The translations under genes and the position numbers were made by a program. A stretch of 64,000 nt of DNA from Serripes groenlandicus (Eukaryota > Mollusca > Bivalvia > Cardiida > Cardiidae). The DNA is taken from assembly GCA_031761405.1 (NCBI GenBank), contig JASEVX010000001.1:47973102-48037101 (forward strand). The letters run 5' to 3'. The notes under the pieces were generated by a model. That model had not been told where the DNA came from. It searched no databases and saw only the letters and a list, made by a program, of their open reading frames with translations. Numbering within the stretch: the stretch's first letter is position 1; each line of letters starts with the position of its first letter. Shown here one piece after another: positions 28,801 through 43,800 of this stretch.

Positions 28801-31800
28801 GATTTGAATTTTTTTCAAGTCATCTACTAGAAAGCTTTGAAAAATTGGAATTTAATTATATAATAGAGTTGAAGACATATATGTACAAGGTGGAAATTTG
28901 GAAAATTGGCTCAACTTGAACAAATTCCTGTTTTTCCACAATGTTTTCCAGTGTCATTTGCAGCAAAATCATAGGAATTTGTCAGTATCAGGTAAATAGT
29001 TAATTTGATGCAACTCCAGATACTTGTGGAAAAACTCTGATAACATCAAACATTTTCTCCAAAATATAGAACTACATGATTGTACAGTCAAACCGTGAAA
29101 TCACCGTCAGTAATGCTATCCATTCAGGGGTCGGGAGTTGGAACCACAACTCAGCCATTGATTCTTTCCAATGATTCACAAAAATGATTGTTACTAGTGT
29201 CTTCTGCCATTATGATAAAAAAAAAATAGTCTATGTGGGAAGGTAGTCAGTTTCCAGGGAATAATGTTGTGTGGAATACTGGTGCAAATAGGCCATGGTT
29301 TGGTGAACTGTCCACTGTAATGTAAATGAAAACTTTTGAAAACATTATTAAACTCCAATTAACCAATTGATACACATAATATAAAACAATGAGTTGATAT
29401 ATAAATCCATACTTTATTCATGTTAAACAAGATATTATCTTGGAAATTATAAGGAAAATTATTTGTAAACAGTGTTGAAATGAAGAGTGTTGGAAGAAAC
29501 AACAATACAAAGCATGATAGATGGACAGATGGAGGAGAAATAATACGCATGTGCCATCCGCCAAGGAAGTCTGCACAAAAGTTGTGGGAAAAGGAAAAAC
29601 AGCTAATTTTGAGATGTTTCTCTTTTTTATGCCCCGGCATACGAAGTATGAGGGGCATATAGTTTTCCGGTCTGTTAGTCCGTCCGTTCGTCCGTTCGTC
29701 CGTCCCGCTCAGGTTAAAGTTTTTGGTCAAGTTAGATTTTAGTGAAGTTGATGTACTATCATTATGAAACTTCACACAAATGACAATCAACATATCATTG
29801 TTTAAAAAATTGTATCAATTTGAGGTTGGACCAACTGTTCGTCCGTCTGTTCGTCTGTCTGTTCGTCCATTCCATTCTCAGGTTAAAGTTTTTGGTCAAG
29901 TTAGATTTTAGTGAAACTGATGTCCTATCATTATGAAACTTCACACAAATGACAATCAACATATCATTGTTTAAAAAATTGTATCAATTTGAGGTTGGAC
30001 CAACTGTTCGTCCGTCTGTTCGTCTGTCTGTTCGTCCATTCCATTCTCAGGTTAAAGTTTTTGGTCAAGTTAGATTTTAGTGAACCTGATGTCCTATCAT
30101 TATGAAACTTCACACAAATGACAATCAACATATCATTGTTTAAAAAATTGTATCAATTTGAGGTTGGACCAACTGTTCGTCCGTCCGTTCGTCTGTTTGT
30201 GTGTCTGTTCGTCCATTAACAACCGGGGCATCCGTGTTCCATGGACACATTTTCTTGTTCCACTCTGTTTTCAAACTCATATCTGCTTCAAAAATGTCAA
30301 AAAGTTGTATGTATGAATTGGTTAAAATAGCATATGAGCTAAATTGTCAACCCTTTACCACATATGACATTTCTGCAGCAGACTACCGGTACTTCGAAAT
30401 CATCTGGGCAAAAATTATGGAAAACTCGCCATCAGCAATTTCTTCTTTTGCCAAAATGTTTTCAAAGGTTGTCTGCTCCAGAGGCGTCAGAAAGCGTCTG
30501 TATGTGAGAAAGAGTTAAATAGTAGAAAGGTTATCTTAGATCCTTTTCCTAATGCAGACACCATTTAAAGATGACTTTTGAAAAACTTGTGGCAATTGGT
30601 GAAATTTCGTATGATGAGTAATTCTCCATTTGCCATAATATTACAAATTTCACTTGTTAATCAAGCTTTCATTTTGAGAGATTTTCCAGATGTTTTTAAA
30701 GACGTCTGCTGAAGACTTTTTGTAAGGTGGAAAGGGTTACCTGAAGTTTTTGATGATAAAGCTTTTTTTCAACAGAAAATGGGAAGATGATCTCATAAAG
30801 GATTTGTGCCAGTCACTAGCAGAAGACCTCCCGCTTGCAGCTGGTTCCCCTGGTGGAATGATTGAATACAGGCGGACACTGACAACCAGCTTCTTCTTTA
30901 AATTTTATCTCACAGTGCAGCTACAGCTTCAAGCCAAGGTTAAACTTTTTTATCAAAAATATTTCATTCTTTCCAAAATTGATTGGGTATGAATGCCGTT
31001 TCAGCAATTTTCAGTCATATCATGGCAGCCAGTTCACCTACCAATGTGTTCCCTGGCTTTCTCTCACCAGTACTCCGCATAACAGTAATTCCAAGCAACT
31101 GGCTGCTATTCCATATGGACTGTGGAAGACAAACGATGCTTGTTACACTGAATTTTGTCAATCAGCAGAAAGAATGCTGTCAGAGCTGGGGTTTTAATTT
31201 GTTACCCCAGAATTGACAGCCCTCGTTGCTACTTAACCCTTTCCCTCATATATACGCTTTCTGACGCCTCTGCAGCAGACAGCTTTTTGAAAACATAGTG
31301 ACAAAAGAAGAAATTGCACAAAACGTGGAAAGGTTATCCACTCAATTGTGGAGATTTTCTATTTTTTGACAAAATACGTTCAAAGTCATCGGTTGCAGAA
31401 TTGCCGTATGAGGGATAGGGTTAACATCTAGCTACCAAGGCTGGAGATTATCTCAAAATATTTATTTTTTATTTTTCCATAATTTTTAAAACCCAGTTTT
31501 CCAGTTATATGGCATGTTTTCTAGACATAAGATATTTGTTCTTAGAAACTTTCAAAGCAGATGTATTATTATTTTTATTATTTTCTTGTATGATAAATTA
31601 TACAGCTAAAGTAAAGCTGATATTGTCGTGCTTTCTGTAAAACAATCTTTATTGGAGAGGACCTAAAATAAGCTATGAGCTTTCAGTCCAATCTATTTCT
31701 CCAGTGTATATTTATTAGGGATTTCAATGGTTAATAGGTTAACCATTTGTTATTCGATTAATCGGTTAGTAATTCAAGTAACTGAGTACTACAGGAAAAT

Positions 31801-34800
31801 AGATAAAATATATACACAGTTGTGTTTTCACCTTTTGTTCATTCAATTTGTCACATGTAAACAGGGACGTAGTAACTGACCAGAGATAAATAATTCACAC
31901 CTCGATCAGGAGTGTTTACATTACTGTGAAAATGGCCGCACTCGATTTCATTGATTACCGTTTGTTTGTGTAGTATAAATCGAATCATTGTGGCTGACCT
32001 AATGATTTCTGATGCCATTGTAGCAGACGACTTTTGAAAACACTGTGGCAAAAGGAAAATATGCTCATAATGAGCAATTTTACCATTTACCACAACGTTT
32101 TAACTCTATTCAATAACTGCAATTTGATATATGGACATTATCCTAAAGATTATGCAAAAGTTTTCATAGTCGTCTGCTGTAGATTTGTTGTATGTGGGAA
32201 AAGGTTAATTATCTTTTATAGCACTTGTCAATAAAACACAAAGTTCCAAGCTACTACAAAAGTGCCACGCCTAGTTTTCATAGAGATTCAACGAAAGGTA
32301 CTCAGGTTTACAAAGAAATCCTTGCGGACGATGGTGACCCTGTCGGTAAACCAATGAAGCATTTGTCTGCAGAAAAGCAAGTCACTGGTGAAGCTGTGTA
32401 TATAGATGACATTCCAAAATTTGCAGGTAAGCCCTTTCAAGAATTGACTGAATTAACCCTTTACCAGATACAAACAATATTTGATGCCTTCGCAACAACC
32501 TCCATGAAGTTCATTCCCTGTTCCTTTTTCCTTATTGAAATGTGAAGTTCATTCCCTGTTCCTTGTTCCTTATTCAAATGTGAAGTTGGTTACTTGTACC
32601 TTATTCGTAACATCCGCTGTGGTCGAGTGGTTAGCGTCGGGGATTTCAAAACCGGGTGTCCCGGGTTCGATCCCCAGTCGCGGCACTACGGTCATGGTGG
32701 AGTGCCCTTAGGCAAGGCACATTTTCTAGCCTAGTACTGGTTTGTTTACCCAGGGATCATGAATAATTAAATTTAATTGCGCGCTAAATGACTTTAGCTG
32801 TCGATGCGCCATAAAACAATATACATTCATTCATTCTTATTCGTAACATATGACTTTTGAATGCATTGTGAGAAATGGATTAATTTCTCATTATGAGCAA
32901 TTTCTCCTTTCCCACATACAACAAGTCTGCAGCAGACCACTTTAAAAACATTAAGTCAAAAATATAGAAATTCTCTATAAACTAAAGAACAAAAAAAAGT
33001 TCAATTATTATTGAATGAAGTTAAAAACAATGTGGTAAAAGGAGAAATTGCTCATGATGAACAATTTCTCCTTTTGCCACAATGTTTTTAAAAGTTGTCT
33101 GCTGCAAGGCATTAGAAAGGGTCTATCGTAATAGTGTGAAAGAGTTAATGTGCCTGCCTTTGCAAGAGTGACTCTTAGGAATGAATCACTTCTTCAATGT
33201 CTGTTTGTCTTGTGTCTGTTCCCCATTTGAGCCTAGATGTCTTTGGACAAGGTACATTTCCCAGCCAAGTACTGGTTTGTTTCCCCATTTATCCTGAATT
33301 AGTTTTCAGTTGAAATGCATGGGATAATGTTGAGACAGCATTTAACCCTAATAAAAGTAAAATTGTGCCTGTTCTTCAGTCAAGCTTTCTTTACTTGGTT
33401 GGTAACTTGGTATACAATAACGGGATTCTGTGAACAGTCGTGTTATTTCATGAGCAATTTCCCATTTGGCCACAATGTTTTCAAAAGTCGTATGCTGCAA
33501 TTGTGTCAAAATGCGTTTGCAGGTGGGAATGGGTTAAAAGGCATCTGCTGCAGTTTCTTTCTAAATGATAAAAGGTTTAACCCTTTTCCCAATACAGATG
33601 CTTTCAGACGCCTCTGAAACAGACTAAATTTGAAAACATTGTGACAAAATGAGAAATTGTTTACAATAAGCAATTTTTCCTTTTGTCACAATGTTTTCAA
33701 CTCTATTCAATTATAACACTTATATTTGAAGTAAATTTCCAAATTTCTGTCTTGATGTTTTAAAAGTTGTCTGCTACAGTGTCTTTCGATATGGGAAAGG
33801 TTTAACTTTGTATACTTTCAGATGAGTTATACATGGCCCTAGTCCTCAGTACCAAAGCCCATGCTAATATAAAGAATGTTGACCCCTCCGAGGCCCTTTC
33901 CATGCCAGGCGTCAGGGATTTTGTGAGTCACACAGACGTACAGGGCCATAACACATGGGGGGCGGTGTTTCCAGAAGATGAAGAATTATTCGCGTCATCT
34001 CAGGTGAGATATACTGGAATCTTTTCCCACCTGCAGGCAAATTTAGACCCATCTGCATGAGACAACTTTTGAAATCATTTTGGCAAAAGGAGAAATAATT
34101 TATTGCAATTTTCTCTTTTTGCAACAATCTTTTCAACTCTTTTATTAATTAACCCTTTCCCACATAGAGACGCATTCTGACGCCTCTACAGCAGACGTCT
34201 TTAGGACAAATTTTGACAAAAGGTGAAATAGCTCATATTGAGCAATTTCTCCTTTTGCCACAATTTTTAGATCACCTAGAGCCAAAGGCTCAAGGTGAGC
34301 TATTCTGATCACTTTGTGTCCTGCGTTCGGTGTTAACTTTAAGCTTTAAACATCATCTCCTCCTTAACCACAATTTCAATCAAACTTCAAAGGAATATTC
34401 CCTTGCTGGCCCTCTTTCAAAATTGTTCAAAGATTTAAATTCCATTAAGAACTCTGGTTACCATGGCAACAAAAAAGATGAAATTAACAAAAACTTAAAA
34501 GTAGAAGACCTATGCCTTTGACATTTGGTATGTAGCATCATCTAGTGGACCTCTACCAAGATTGTTCAAATTATAGCCCTGGGGTCAAAAATGGCCCCTC
34601 CCCGGGGGTCACTTGTTGTACACAGACTCGTATAGGGAAAAAACTTTAAAAACCTTCTTGTCTAAAAGTAGAAGGCCCAGGCCTTAGATATTTGGTATGT
34701 AGCTTCATCTAGTGGACCTCTACCAAGTTTGTCCAAATTATAGCCCTGGGGTAAATGAGTTGTATATGAGAAATGGGTTAGCATTTATATGTTATCAGAA

Positions 34801-37800
34801 GCTTTATACAAGGTGTGTAAATTATGTGATGTGTTTAAATTCTTATTTGACCTTAACCCTTTCCCTCATATAGACGCTTTTTGATGCCTCTACAGCAGAC
34901 GGCTTTTTGAAAACAAAGTGACAAAAGAGGAAATTGCACAAAACGTGCAATTTCTCCTTTTGCCACAATGTTATCCACTTTTAGTCATAGGTTATCCATT
35001 CAATTTAAGAGATTTTCTATGTTTTGACAAAATATGTTCAAAGTCGTCTGCTGCAGAATTGTCGTATGATAATGAGGGAAAGGGTTAAAACACAACAAAT
35101 CTGCATTGACTTGCAACACATGTGTTCCTTTAAATATTTTTGTCTTTAACCCTTTCCCACTTTTAGATTCATTTTGAGGCATTTTGCAGCAGACGACTTT
35201 TGTCACAAAAGAATAAATTATTGCTCATAACAAGCAATTTCTCCTTTTTCAACTCTATATACTGATTATTGCATAAAATCTATGTTTTACGCCCGCTTAA
35301 GGGAAACAGAAACATTGCAAAAACCGGGCGTAAACGGCGAGAAAGCGTGTATAAACAAAGCGATTCTTGCGCGTACGTGCTGTTTCAGACCGATTAGATG
35401 TTTTACATATGCATTAACCGGGCACCGTTAGTAAACAAAACATGGACGCTGCATCTCGCAGCTACTAGCCAAAAGTCGGCGATTTATGTCAGGTTTTGTT
35501 TAAAGATGATGGTATTAATCACAGTGAGATAGAAATAGATTTTATGCAATAATAACGTTTATAATATGTCTAGATGAAATTTACGGGTTTTGGCGCCAAA
35601 TGACTAGCGCTATGACGTCAAACCGCTAATGTGACGTCATTTTCCTAGTAATCGGTCCCAGTTTTTTTTTAAAATTCCTAGTATTAATTTGTTTTTCATT
35701 TCATTTTCATTGGCACTTAATTCCTTACACACATAAAACAATAATATCAGCTTTTTTAACTCGATAATTGGTAACATGCAATAGACTCACAGCTAAAGAG
35801 CATAATATAATCCAAAAACATTTATTTAATTCGACCCGTGTCGAGCTTGATGTAGGACTGGTTTGTGGATATGTAAAACATAAATTGTTTATTTTATAAC
35901 GTCGAATGGGGTCATGTTCATCAGCGGTTATGGTACATCTGAACGTTACAGCGGAGTATGTATTGGATGTTTGCTCTTATTTTATGCAATATTAGAGAAA
36001 ATGTGTATTATCCCTATATTATTCTACCAACTATTGTGATTTCCCATATCATTGCCCATAGGTTTTCATAGTCGTCTGCTACAGATTTGTTGTATATTGG
36101 AAAGGGTTTAACAAAAAGTTCATGAAACTGGACTGCTGCGAAATCACCTAATGTTGTTGGAATCAGGGGAAAAAGCAGGCAAATTTTGAAAACGGAAGGA
36201 GGATGTTTTTAAATAAATATTAACTTTCTATCATTTTCCTTCATTAATTTTAACTTGGTATCTAGATTTTGCATCTTATTTTCAAAATGTTACAGATTTT
36301 ATGTCAGAGTGAAAAGAGTAACATCTGAAATTTTGAGTAATTTCAATTTTTCCCACCATTATTTTAAAAGTTGTGAGCAGCAGGACCTTGTGGCATGATA
36401 AGTAATCAGCACCAGTTAAAATGAACAGTACTCTCATGTTTAATGTAATGTTTTATTCACAGGTATTTTGCCAAGGGCAGGTAATCGGTGCCGTTATTGC
36501 AGACAATCGGGTAAATGCTCAGCGAGCAGCAAAACGTGTCAAAGTGGAGTATGAGGAACTGGAACCAATCATTACTATAAAGGTGATTTTCCGCCCAACA
36601 TTGAACTGTTTAGACTTATAAACCCTGTCCCACATGCAGACGACTTTTGAAAATATTGTGGCAAAAGGAGAAATTGCTTCAATGTTATTAACTTTATTCA
36701 ATATTTTTACTTTCATTAATTTCATTGAGATTCTCCATAATCCAACTGTAGATATTTTCTAAGCCATCTGCTACAGAGTTGATGTTCATGGGCAAGTGTT
36801 GATTTAACCCTTTCTAACATACAACATATCTGCAGCCATCACCCAGGTAAAATTATGTATACTGTATACATGTATGTCTATGTATATAAATGAAAGTAGA
36901 ATTATTGAATAGAGTTGAAAATATTGTGACAAAAGGTAAAAAAAAGTAACACTGCTTCAAATGCGTCTGGAATTATGAAATTTACCTGATGTTTATATGT
37001 TTGAGTACTATCTGCTTTGAAAGTGTCCGTATACTAGGAAATTTAGTATTTCATAACGTAGTTTATTATTACCTCCCTTTATGAAACTAATACTAATTTC
37101 CCAAAAATATATTAATATATTTCGATAGTGTTATTCCTCGTTGTTTTCTTGTCAATTTGATGTTGTCATAGAGTGCACTAGCGGATATAATTCTTTTTTT
37201 TAATTCTTTCATTATAATTTTAAGTTTTCATTATATAATTAAACTGCTGCATAACATTTTAAAAATATTTTAAATTGACATTTTTGTGTAGTTTAAGTAA
37301 CTTTTGAAAACATTTGAACTACCGAAAGCATGATCAAACTCTGTGCTTTGATAGTCGATATTTCTTTCAGCTTCAACCTAGTTGAAGTTAACAAATAACA
37401 TATAATCACTACACTCTGTTAACGGCCATTTACACCGATAACTATGTACAAACGCAAGAAAGAATTTGAACGAAACTATTTTTTCAATATCTTTTTTCAC
37501 TTTCAAACTAGATAACAAGTTCTAATCAATCGTTTCCAGGGCATCCCATTCCCATTTGCAATGAATTTGATATCAATGCAATCTGGTGAAGGAATGAATG
37601 AATGTATATTGTTTTATGGCGCATCGACAGCTAAGGTCATTTAGCGCGCATTTAAATTTTATTATTCATGTTCCCTGGGTGAACAAACCAGTACTAGGCT
37701 AGAAAATGTGCCTTGCCCAAGGGCACTCCACCATGACCGAATTTCTGCGACTGGGGATCGAACCCGGGACACCCGGTTTCGAAATCCCCGACGCTGACCA

Positions 37801-40800
37801 CTCTGGTGAAGGAATACATTCTATCGAATATTTGGCTGTATAAGTATGCATGGCCACGGATATATTTGGCGTTTTTTGACCTACATAACGAATTTGGCAT
37901 ATAGTGATTTTCAAAAGCATTGTGACTAAATAAGAGATTGCTCTAAACAAGCACATTCTCCATTTTCCACAATATGTTCAACTGTTTAAGTTATTATACC
38001 TTCATTTATCAAACAATATCGACTACATATACTACATCTTGCAGTCAAATAAAGTAATCGTGTTGTTATTAAATGAATAATAAATGAACTTGTCAAAAAC
38101 TGAAGAATGATAAAAACTAGTGAAGCAGAGATATAAACATAAAGCATGCTTCTTTTTAACCCTTTCCAACATACAGCAACTTTTCCTTTTGTCACATACA
38201 GCAATTCTTCCTTTTGCCACATTGTTTTTTACTTTTCATTAGGGAATGTATTTTCATAATGTTATGCCGATTATTGCAAAGTCATCTGCAGCATATTTGT
38301 TGTATGTAGGAAAATGGGTTAACTTAAGGTAAAAGCTTACAATTTCATTAATTATCTCCCTTTATAGAATAAAACTGTTGCATAGTATTTTAAGAATATT
38401 TTATATAGATCATGTTTGTCAATGGCAGTAACTTTTGAAAACATTTGAACTACCGAAAGCAGGATCAAACTCTCTGCTTTGTTAGTCGATATTTATTCAC
38501 GGCTTCAACCTAGTTGAAGTTAACAAAACAAAAGTAATCCTTAAATTTCTGCAGCTTCTAATAATTTCTGCCTTAATGACTCTTGAAAGCATTATGACAA
38601 AAGGGGAGATTGAAGTTTCTCTAATTTTCCAATTATCCTGACTGTTTAATTATACATGTAATACATATATTTTTGCCTCTATGTATTTAATGTTGTCTGC
38701 AGATGTGCTGTATCTGGCCGGAAAAGGGTTTAATATAGAAACAAATCTGTTGTAGAAATTATGATAATTAACAAAAGATAAACATAATATTAGTAAACGG
38801 ATTGCACTAAAAGATAATGCTTCTATTTTAACTCTTTCGCATAAACAGATGCATTTGGTCACCTCTCATAGGAATTTTAAAGACATTGTGGCAAAGGAAG
38901 CAATTGTTCTAATTGAGCAATGTTTTCCTTTTGCCACATCCACATAGATTTTTCTATTTAATAGAGAATATATTTTCGATTGTAGAGATTTTTCACATTT
39001 TTATGAAATCTTTTTTGAGTCATCTGCTGAATATTTGTTGAATGTAAGAAAGGGGGTTAACTCTTTCATTTTAATTATTGAAATCATTTAAACTACTGCA
39101 AGCAGTATCAAACTCTCTGCTTTGATGTCGATATTTCTCCACGGCTTCAATTGTTGGAGTTGTTAACAAAACAGAAAAAGATTCAAACTGTCTGTAATAG
39201 CTCTCTTTACAGAAATATATTGGCCTCTATGTATCAGCCGTTTCTTGCAGAAAGATTTTGGCCTCAACGACTCTAAAAAGCATTGTGACAAAAGGAGAGA
39301 TTGCACAAAACAAGCAATTTCTCCATTCGCCACAATGTTTTAAGTAATTTTGCCTTCATTAACATACATTTTGTCTGCTGCAGATTTGTTGAATCTGGCC
39401 AGGAAAGGGTTAAATATAGAAACACTCTGTTAAAGAAATTATTGTTATTGATTGACATGCCGGCTATAGGTGATTTGTAACATTTTCAAACAATATCGAC
39501 TAATATCAGACTGCACATTCTAAGTCTTGCAGTCAAATCTTAGGTAATCACAATTTGTTTAAATGAATAATTAATGAACTTGTTAAAAACTGAAGAATGG
39601 TAATATACATGTATGTATTAATTGGAAGAAATCTGTTTTTTCCATCTAAAGACAAACATATAAGAAAATGAAATACCCTAATAGATATAATGCTTCTTTT
39701 TTAAACACTTTCCCTTATACAGATGCATTTGGTTGCCTCGGAAGCAGAAGACTTTTAAAGCTAGTGTGGCAAGGATGAACTGCTTAAAAGGAGCTTTTTT
39801 TGCCACATTATATTTTGGTTTTTTTCCACTCAATAGAGAATATATTTTTGTTTGTAGAGATTTTTCATATTTGTATGCAGAATGTTTTTCTCAAGTCATC
39901 TGCTGAATATTTGTTGTGTATGTGGTAAAGGGGGTTAACTCTTTCATTTCAATAATTACCTACCTTTTATAGAATTAAACTGCTGCGAAGTATTTTAAGA
40001 ATATTTTATATAGACAATTTTATTTTATAAGATTACTTTTGAAAACATTTGAACTACCGAAAGCAGGATCAAACTCTCTGCTTTGTTAGTCGATATTTAT
40101 TCACAGCTTCAACCTAGTTGAAGTTAACAAAACAAATAAGCCTCAGACTGTCTGTAGCAGTTACTTAGATCACCTCAGTGGGTGATCTACTCTGATATTC
40201 TCTGTATGTTATTTAACTTTTCTCTTTATACAACATATCCTAAACAATCGGACCAATTTTACTGAAATGATCCTTTGGTGGTACTCATTCAAATTTGTTC
40301 AAAGATTTAAATTCTATGTAGAACTTCGGTTGCTGTGGCATCAGAAATTGGGGGAAACTGTCAATCTTTAAAATTCTTCTCCTCTGAACCTGCTAATGAT
40401 AGATTCCAATAGAATTTTATAGAAGTGTTTCTTGGGTGACCCCTTTCAAAATTGTTCAAGCCATATCGTTTAGTTGAAAATCATGGCAGCCTGAGACGGC
40501 ATGAGAAAAGGGGGAAAATGATTTTTTATAATTAGATTTTTATGAAAGATTAGAACTTGTTTGATTTCAAGATAAATGTGTTGAAATGTTCCTTAAGTAA
40601 GCCTCTATATAATTTTTCCAAGCAATAATGCTTAGTTGAAAGACATAGCATTCAGGTGGCATCAGAAAAGGGGTAAAATTAATCTTAAGCTTCAATTGAC
40701 ATCTGCTCCTTATCCACTGTAATAATTTCAGGCAAACTTAATAGGAATGTTACTTTGTGGGTCCTCTTTCAAAATTGTTCAAAGATATCAATTTTATGGA

Positions 40801-43800
40801 GAACTTTGGCTGCCGCCACATCAAAAAGGGAGAAAAATACCAATCTTCAAACAAAAATAACCTCTAAATCTACTAATGTCATATTCCAATAAGATTTTAT
40901 AGAAATGTTCCTTGAGTGACCCTTTACAAAAGAAATCAAAGAAATCAAGCCATATTGACTGCATCAGGAAAGGGGTGAACTGAACTTGAAGCTTCAAAGG
41001 ACATCTCCTAAACCAATGAAACAATATCAACCAAATTTCTGTGGTGGTCCTTTTTGTAATTGTTTAAAGTTTTAATGCATTATTACAAATGTCCTTTACC
41101 GATAAGCTGTCTCATTAGCAGTTCGTTCCCACACTCATGATCATATTTTCACCGTTATAAGAAGTAGCATTTGCTACTATACTATAACTCAGGTGATCTA
41201 AATTTTAGGGCCATTCTTGGCCCTCGATCTTGTTCACATACAGAATTTGGCCTCAACAACTTTGGAAAATATTGTGACAAATAGAGAGATTGCTCAAAAC
41301 AAGCAATTTCTCCATTTGGCACAATGTTTTAACCCTTTCCCTCATACGACAATTCTGCAGCAGACGACTTTAAACGTATTTTGTCAAAAAAAAGAAAATC
41401 TCCATAATTGAATGGATAACCTATGACAAAAAGTGGAAAACATTGTGGCAAAAGGAGAAATTGCACGTTTTGTGCAATTTCTTCTTTTGTCGCTATGTTT
41501 TCAAAAAGCTGTCTGCTGCAGAGGCGTCAGAAAGCGTCTATATGAGGGGAAGGGTTAAGTAATTATTAGTCGCCGGGCAGAAGCCCGCGACTTCTATTTT
41601 TAATAGCTTTTCGGAAATCACATGGGAGGGCGGCTTATTATTAGAAAGAAACAAATCTAGATGATTTGAACATATTACAATTGTGGTTGTTTACGAACAC
41701 TAATAAATGACACATCTAAAATGAAATAAATATTCCGATTTTTTAATGTTTGCAGTTTTTTTTATTTCACTCGCATTTAAGTTTTTTGTCTTATTTACGA
41801 AGACAAAAGTGGTCCCTTCAAGACGTGAACCAACACCCCCTAATGCAGACTCTTATGTGTCATCATTGAGGTCAATTTCGGATTCTCCTTTTAATAGCAA
41901 TTTTAACTTACTAAATGTTGTTTTCATGTTCAAAGAGATGTCTTGATTTGTGTAGAATTCATTTAATAATGTTAATCCATGAATATCTAAAGTAGGAACT
42001 GTTTCTAAGCTAAATATAGACCCTATTCTGTTGTGTAGTTTCGTGACCTTTAACATCGATTTTCGCGCATGCGCATTTCGATATGAAAAAGCGAGTGATA
42101 TTATTTTATTTTAGACAAGTACAAGACGAATGTTTGACGCAAAGCGTCAAAGAGAAGCCGCAATATTTCGTTGTACATGTAGAAATAAGAAAAAAAGAAC
42201 ATTTTTAAATCCACAAACAATAGAACAATTTAAACTGTAGACGGTAATGCTGATATATTTCTCCTTTTGAAGACTTTTGTTTTCTTCAAATTACCTCCCT
42301 TTAAAGCAATACCAGGATATTTACCTTGTGATTCGAATAAGATTACAAACATTGAAATTATATGAATGAATACTATTATTTAAATAAGTAACAACAGCAA
42401 AATTAAATTTAAGCCAGATAAATGTGTACACATTTCGTTAATTTTTTATAGATACCCTAATGTATAGTTATGTATATAAAATTTATAAGCAAATGTTCTG
42501 GAAATTTGAGGGATGCTTTTAAGCGTCCCCCACTCAACTAGAGGTTAAGTACTGGTCCTTTCCAGGAAAAATAACCTCGCGTGTATCGGTGCTATACACC
42601 GGGCACGTAAAAGAACCAAGGGGTCTTTTCGGAAAGAGCTAGGGTATCGCACCCGGACTCCCTTGTATCTAACTTTGTCTGCTCGCCAAATAGTTAATTC
42701 TGCACGGCGAGGGTAAATAAAAAAAAAAAAAAAAATACTACGATGTTTGAATAGACTAAGGAAAGTCAAGAATACATAAATAAATCAATGCAGTCTTTTC
42801 CGGCGACATTGATGCCTTGCATCAACTTTCTCTTGTACCTTTATTTATATACATTTTCCATGTTTTTGCTTAGATGTAGTTAATGTTGTCTGCATCAGAT
42901 TTGAGGTACATGTATCTGGTCGGGAAAAGGGTTAAATATAGAAACACTGTTAACCCTTTCCCTCATATAGACGCTTTCTGATGCAATTTTTCCTTTTGCC
43001 AAAATGTTTTCCACTTTTAGTCATAGGTTATCCATTAAATTATAGAGATTTTCTATCTTTTGACATAATGTGTTCAAAGGCGTCTGCTGCTGAATTGTTG
43101 TATGAGGGAAAAGGTTAAAGAAATTACGGTAATTGATTGACTTTCCTGCTATAGGTGATTGGTAACATTATAAAACAATATCAACTAAGATCAGACTGCA
43201 TTTACTTCGTCTTGGAGTCAAATCTTAGGTACTGGTAATCATATCTTAATTACAGAAATAATGAATGAACTGTTGTTAAAAACTGAAGAAGTATATTAGA
43301 TTTAGCCTTTCCCTCATACGACAATTCTGCAGCAGACGACTTTGAACATATTTTGTCAAATAATGGAAAATCTCTATAATTGAATGGATAACTAAAAGTG
43401 GGAAACATTGTGACAAAAGGAGAAATTGCACGTTTTGTGCAATTTCTTCTTTTGTTACTATGTTTTCAAAAAGCCGTCTGCTGCAGAGGCGTCAGAAAGC
43501 GTCTATATGAGGGAAAGGGTTAAGGAAAGTCTTTTTTTCTGACTTACAGAATATTGTATAAAGTTGAAAACATAATTTCAAATTGAAAAAAAATGGTCAT
43601 TATGAGCACTTTCTCCTTTTGCCACAATGTTTTCAAAAGTTGCAGATGTGTTAAACTGCTTCTCTATGTGAAAAATGGTTAACACTTTCTCTCAAACAGA
43701 CACATTTGGACGCCTTAAAATGCTGTATGAAGACAAATTTAGAAAGAATTGATACAAAAGGTGAAATTTCTCATCATGAGCAACTAACTTCTCCTTTCGT

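Noticed and set aside
29359..29793. 144-codon minus-strand frame
   Set aside because: It crosses from unclassified sequence through a MITE fragment into an element's terminal region; composition and context argue against a gene.
30939..30986. Extension of exon 15 to the donor at 30986
   Set aside because: It is in frame but adds 16 residues where homologues have none, and the shorter exon gives the expected linker length.
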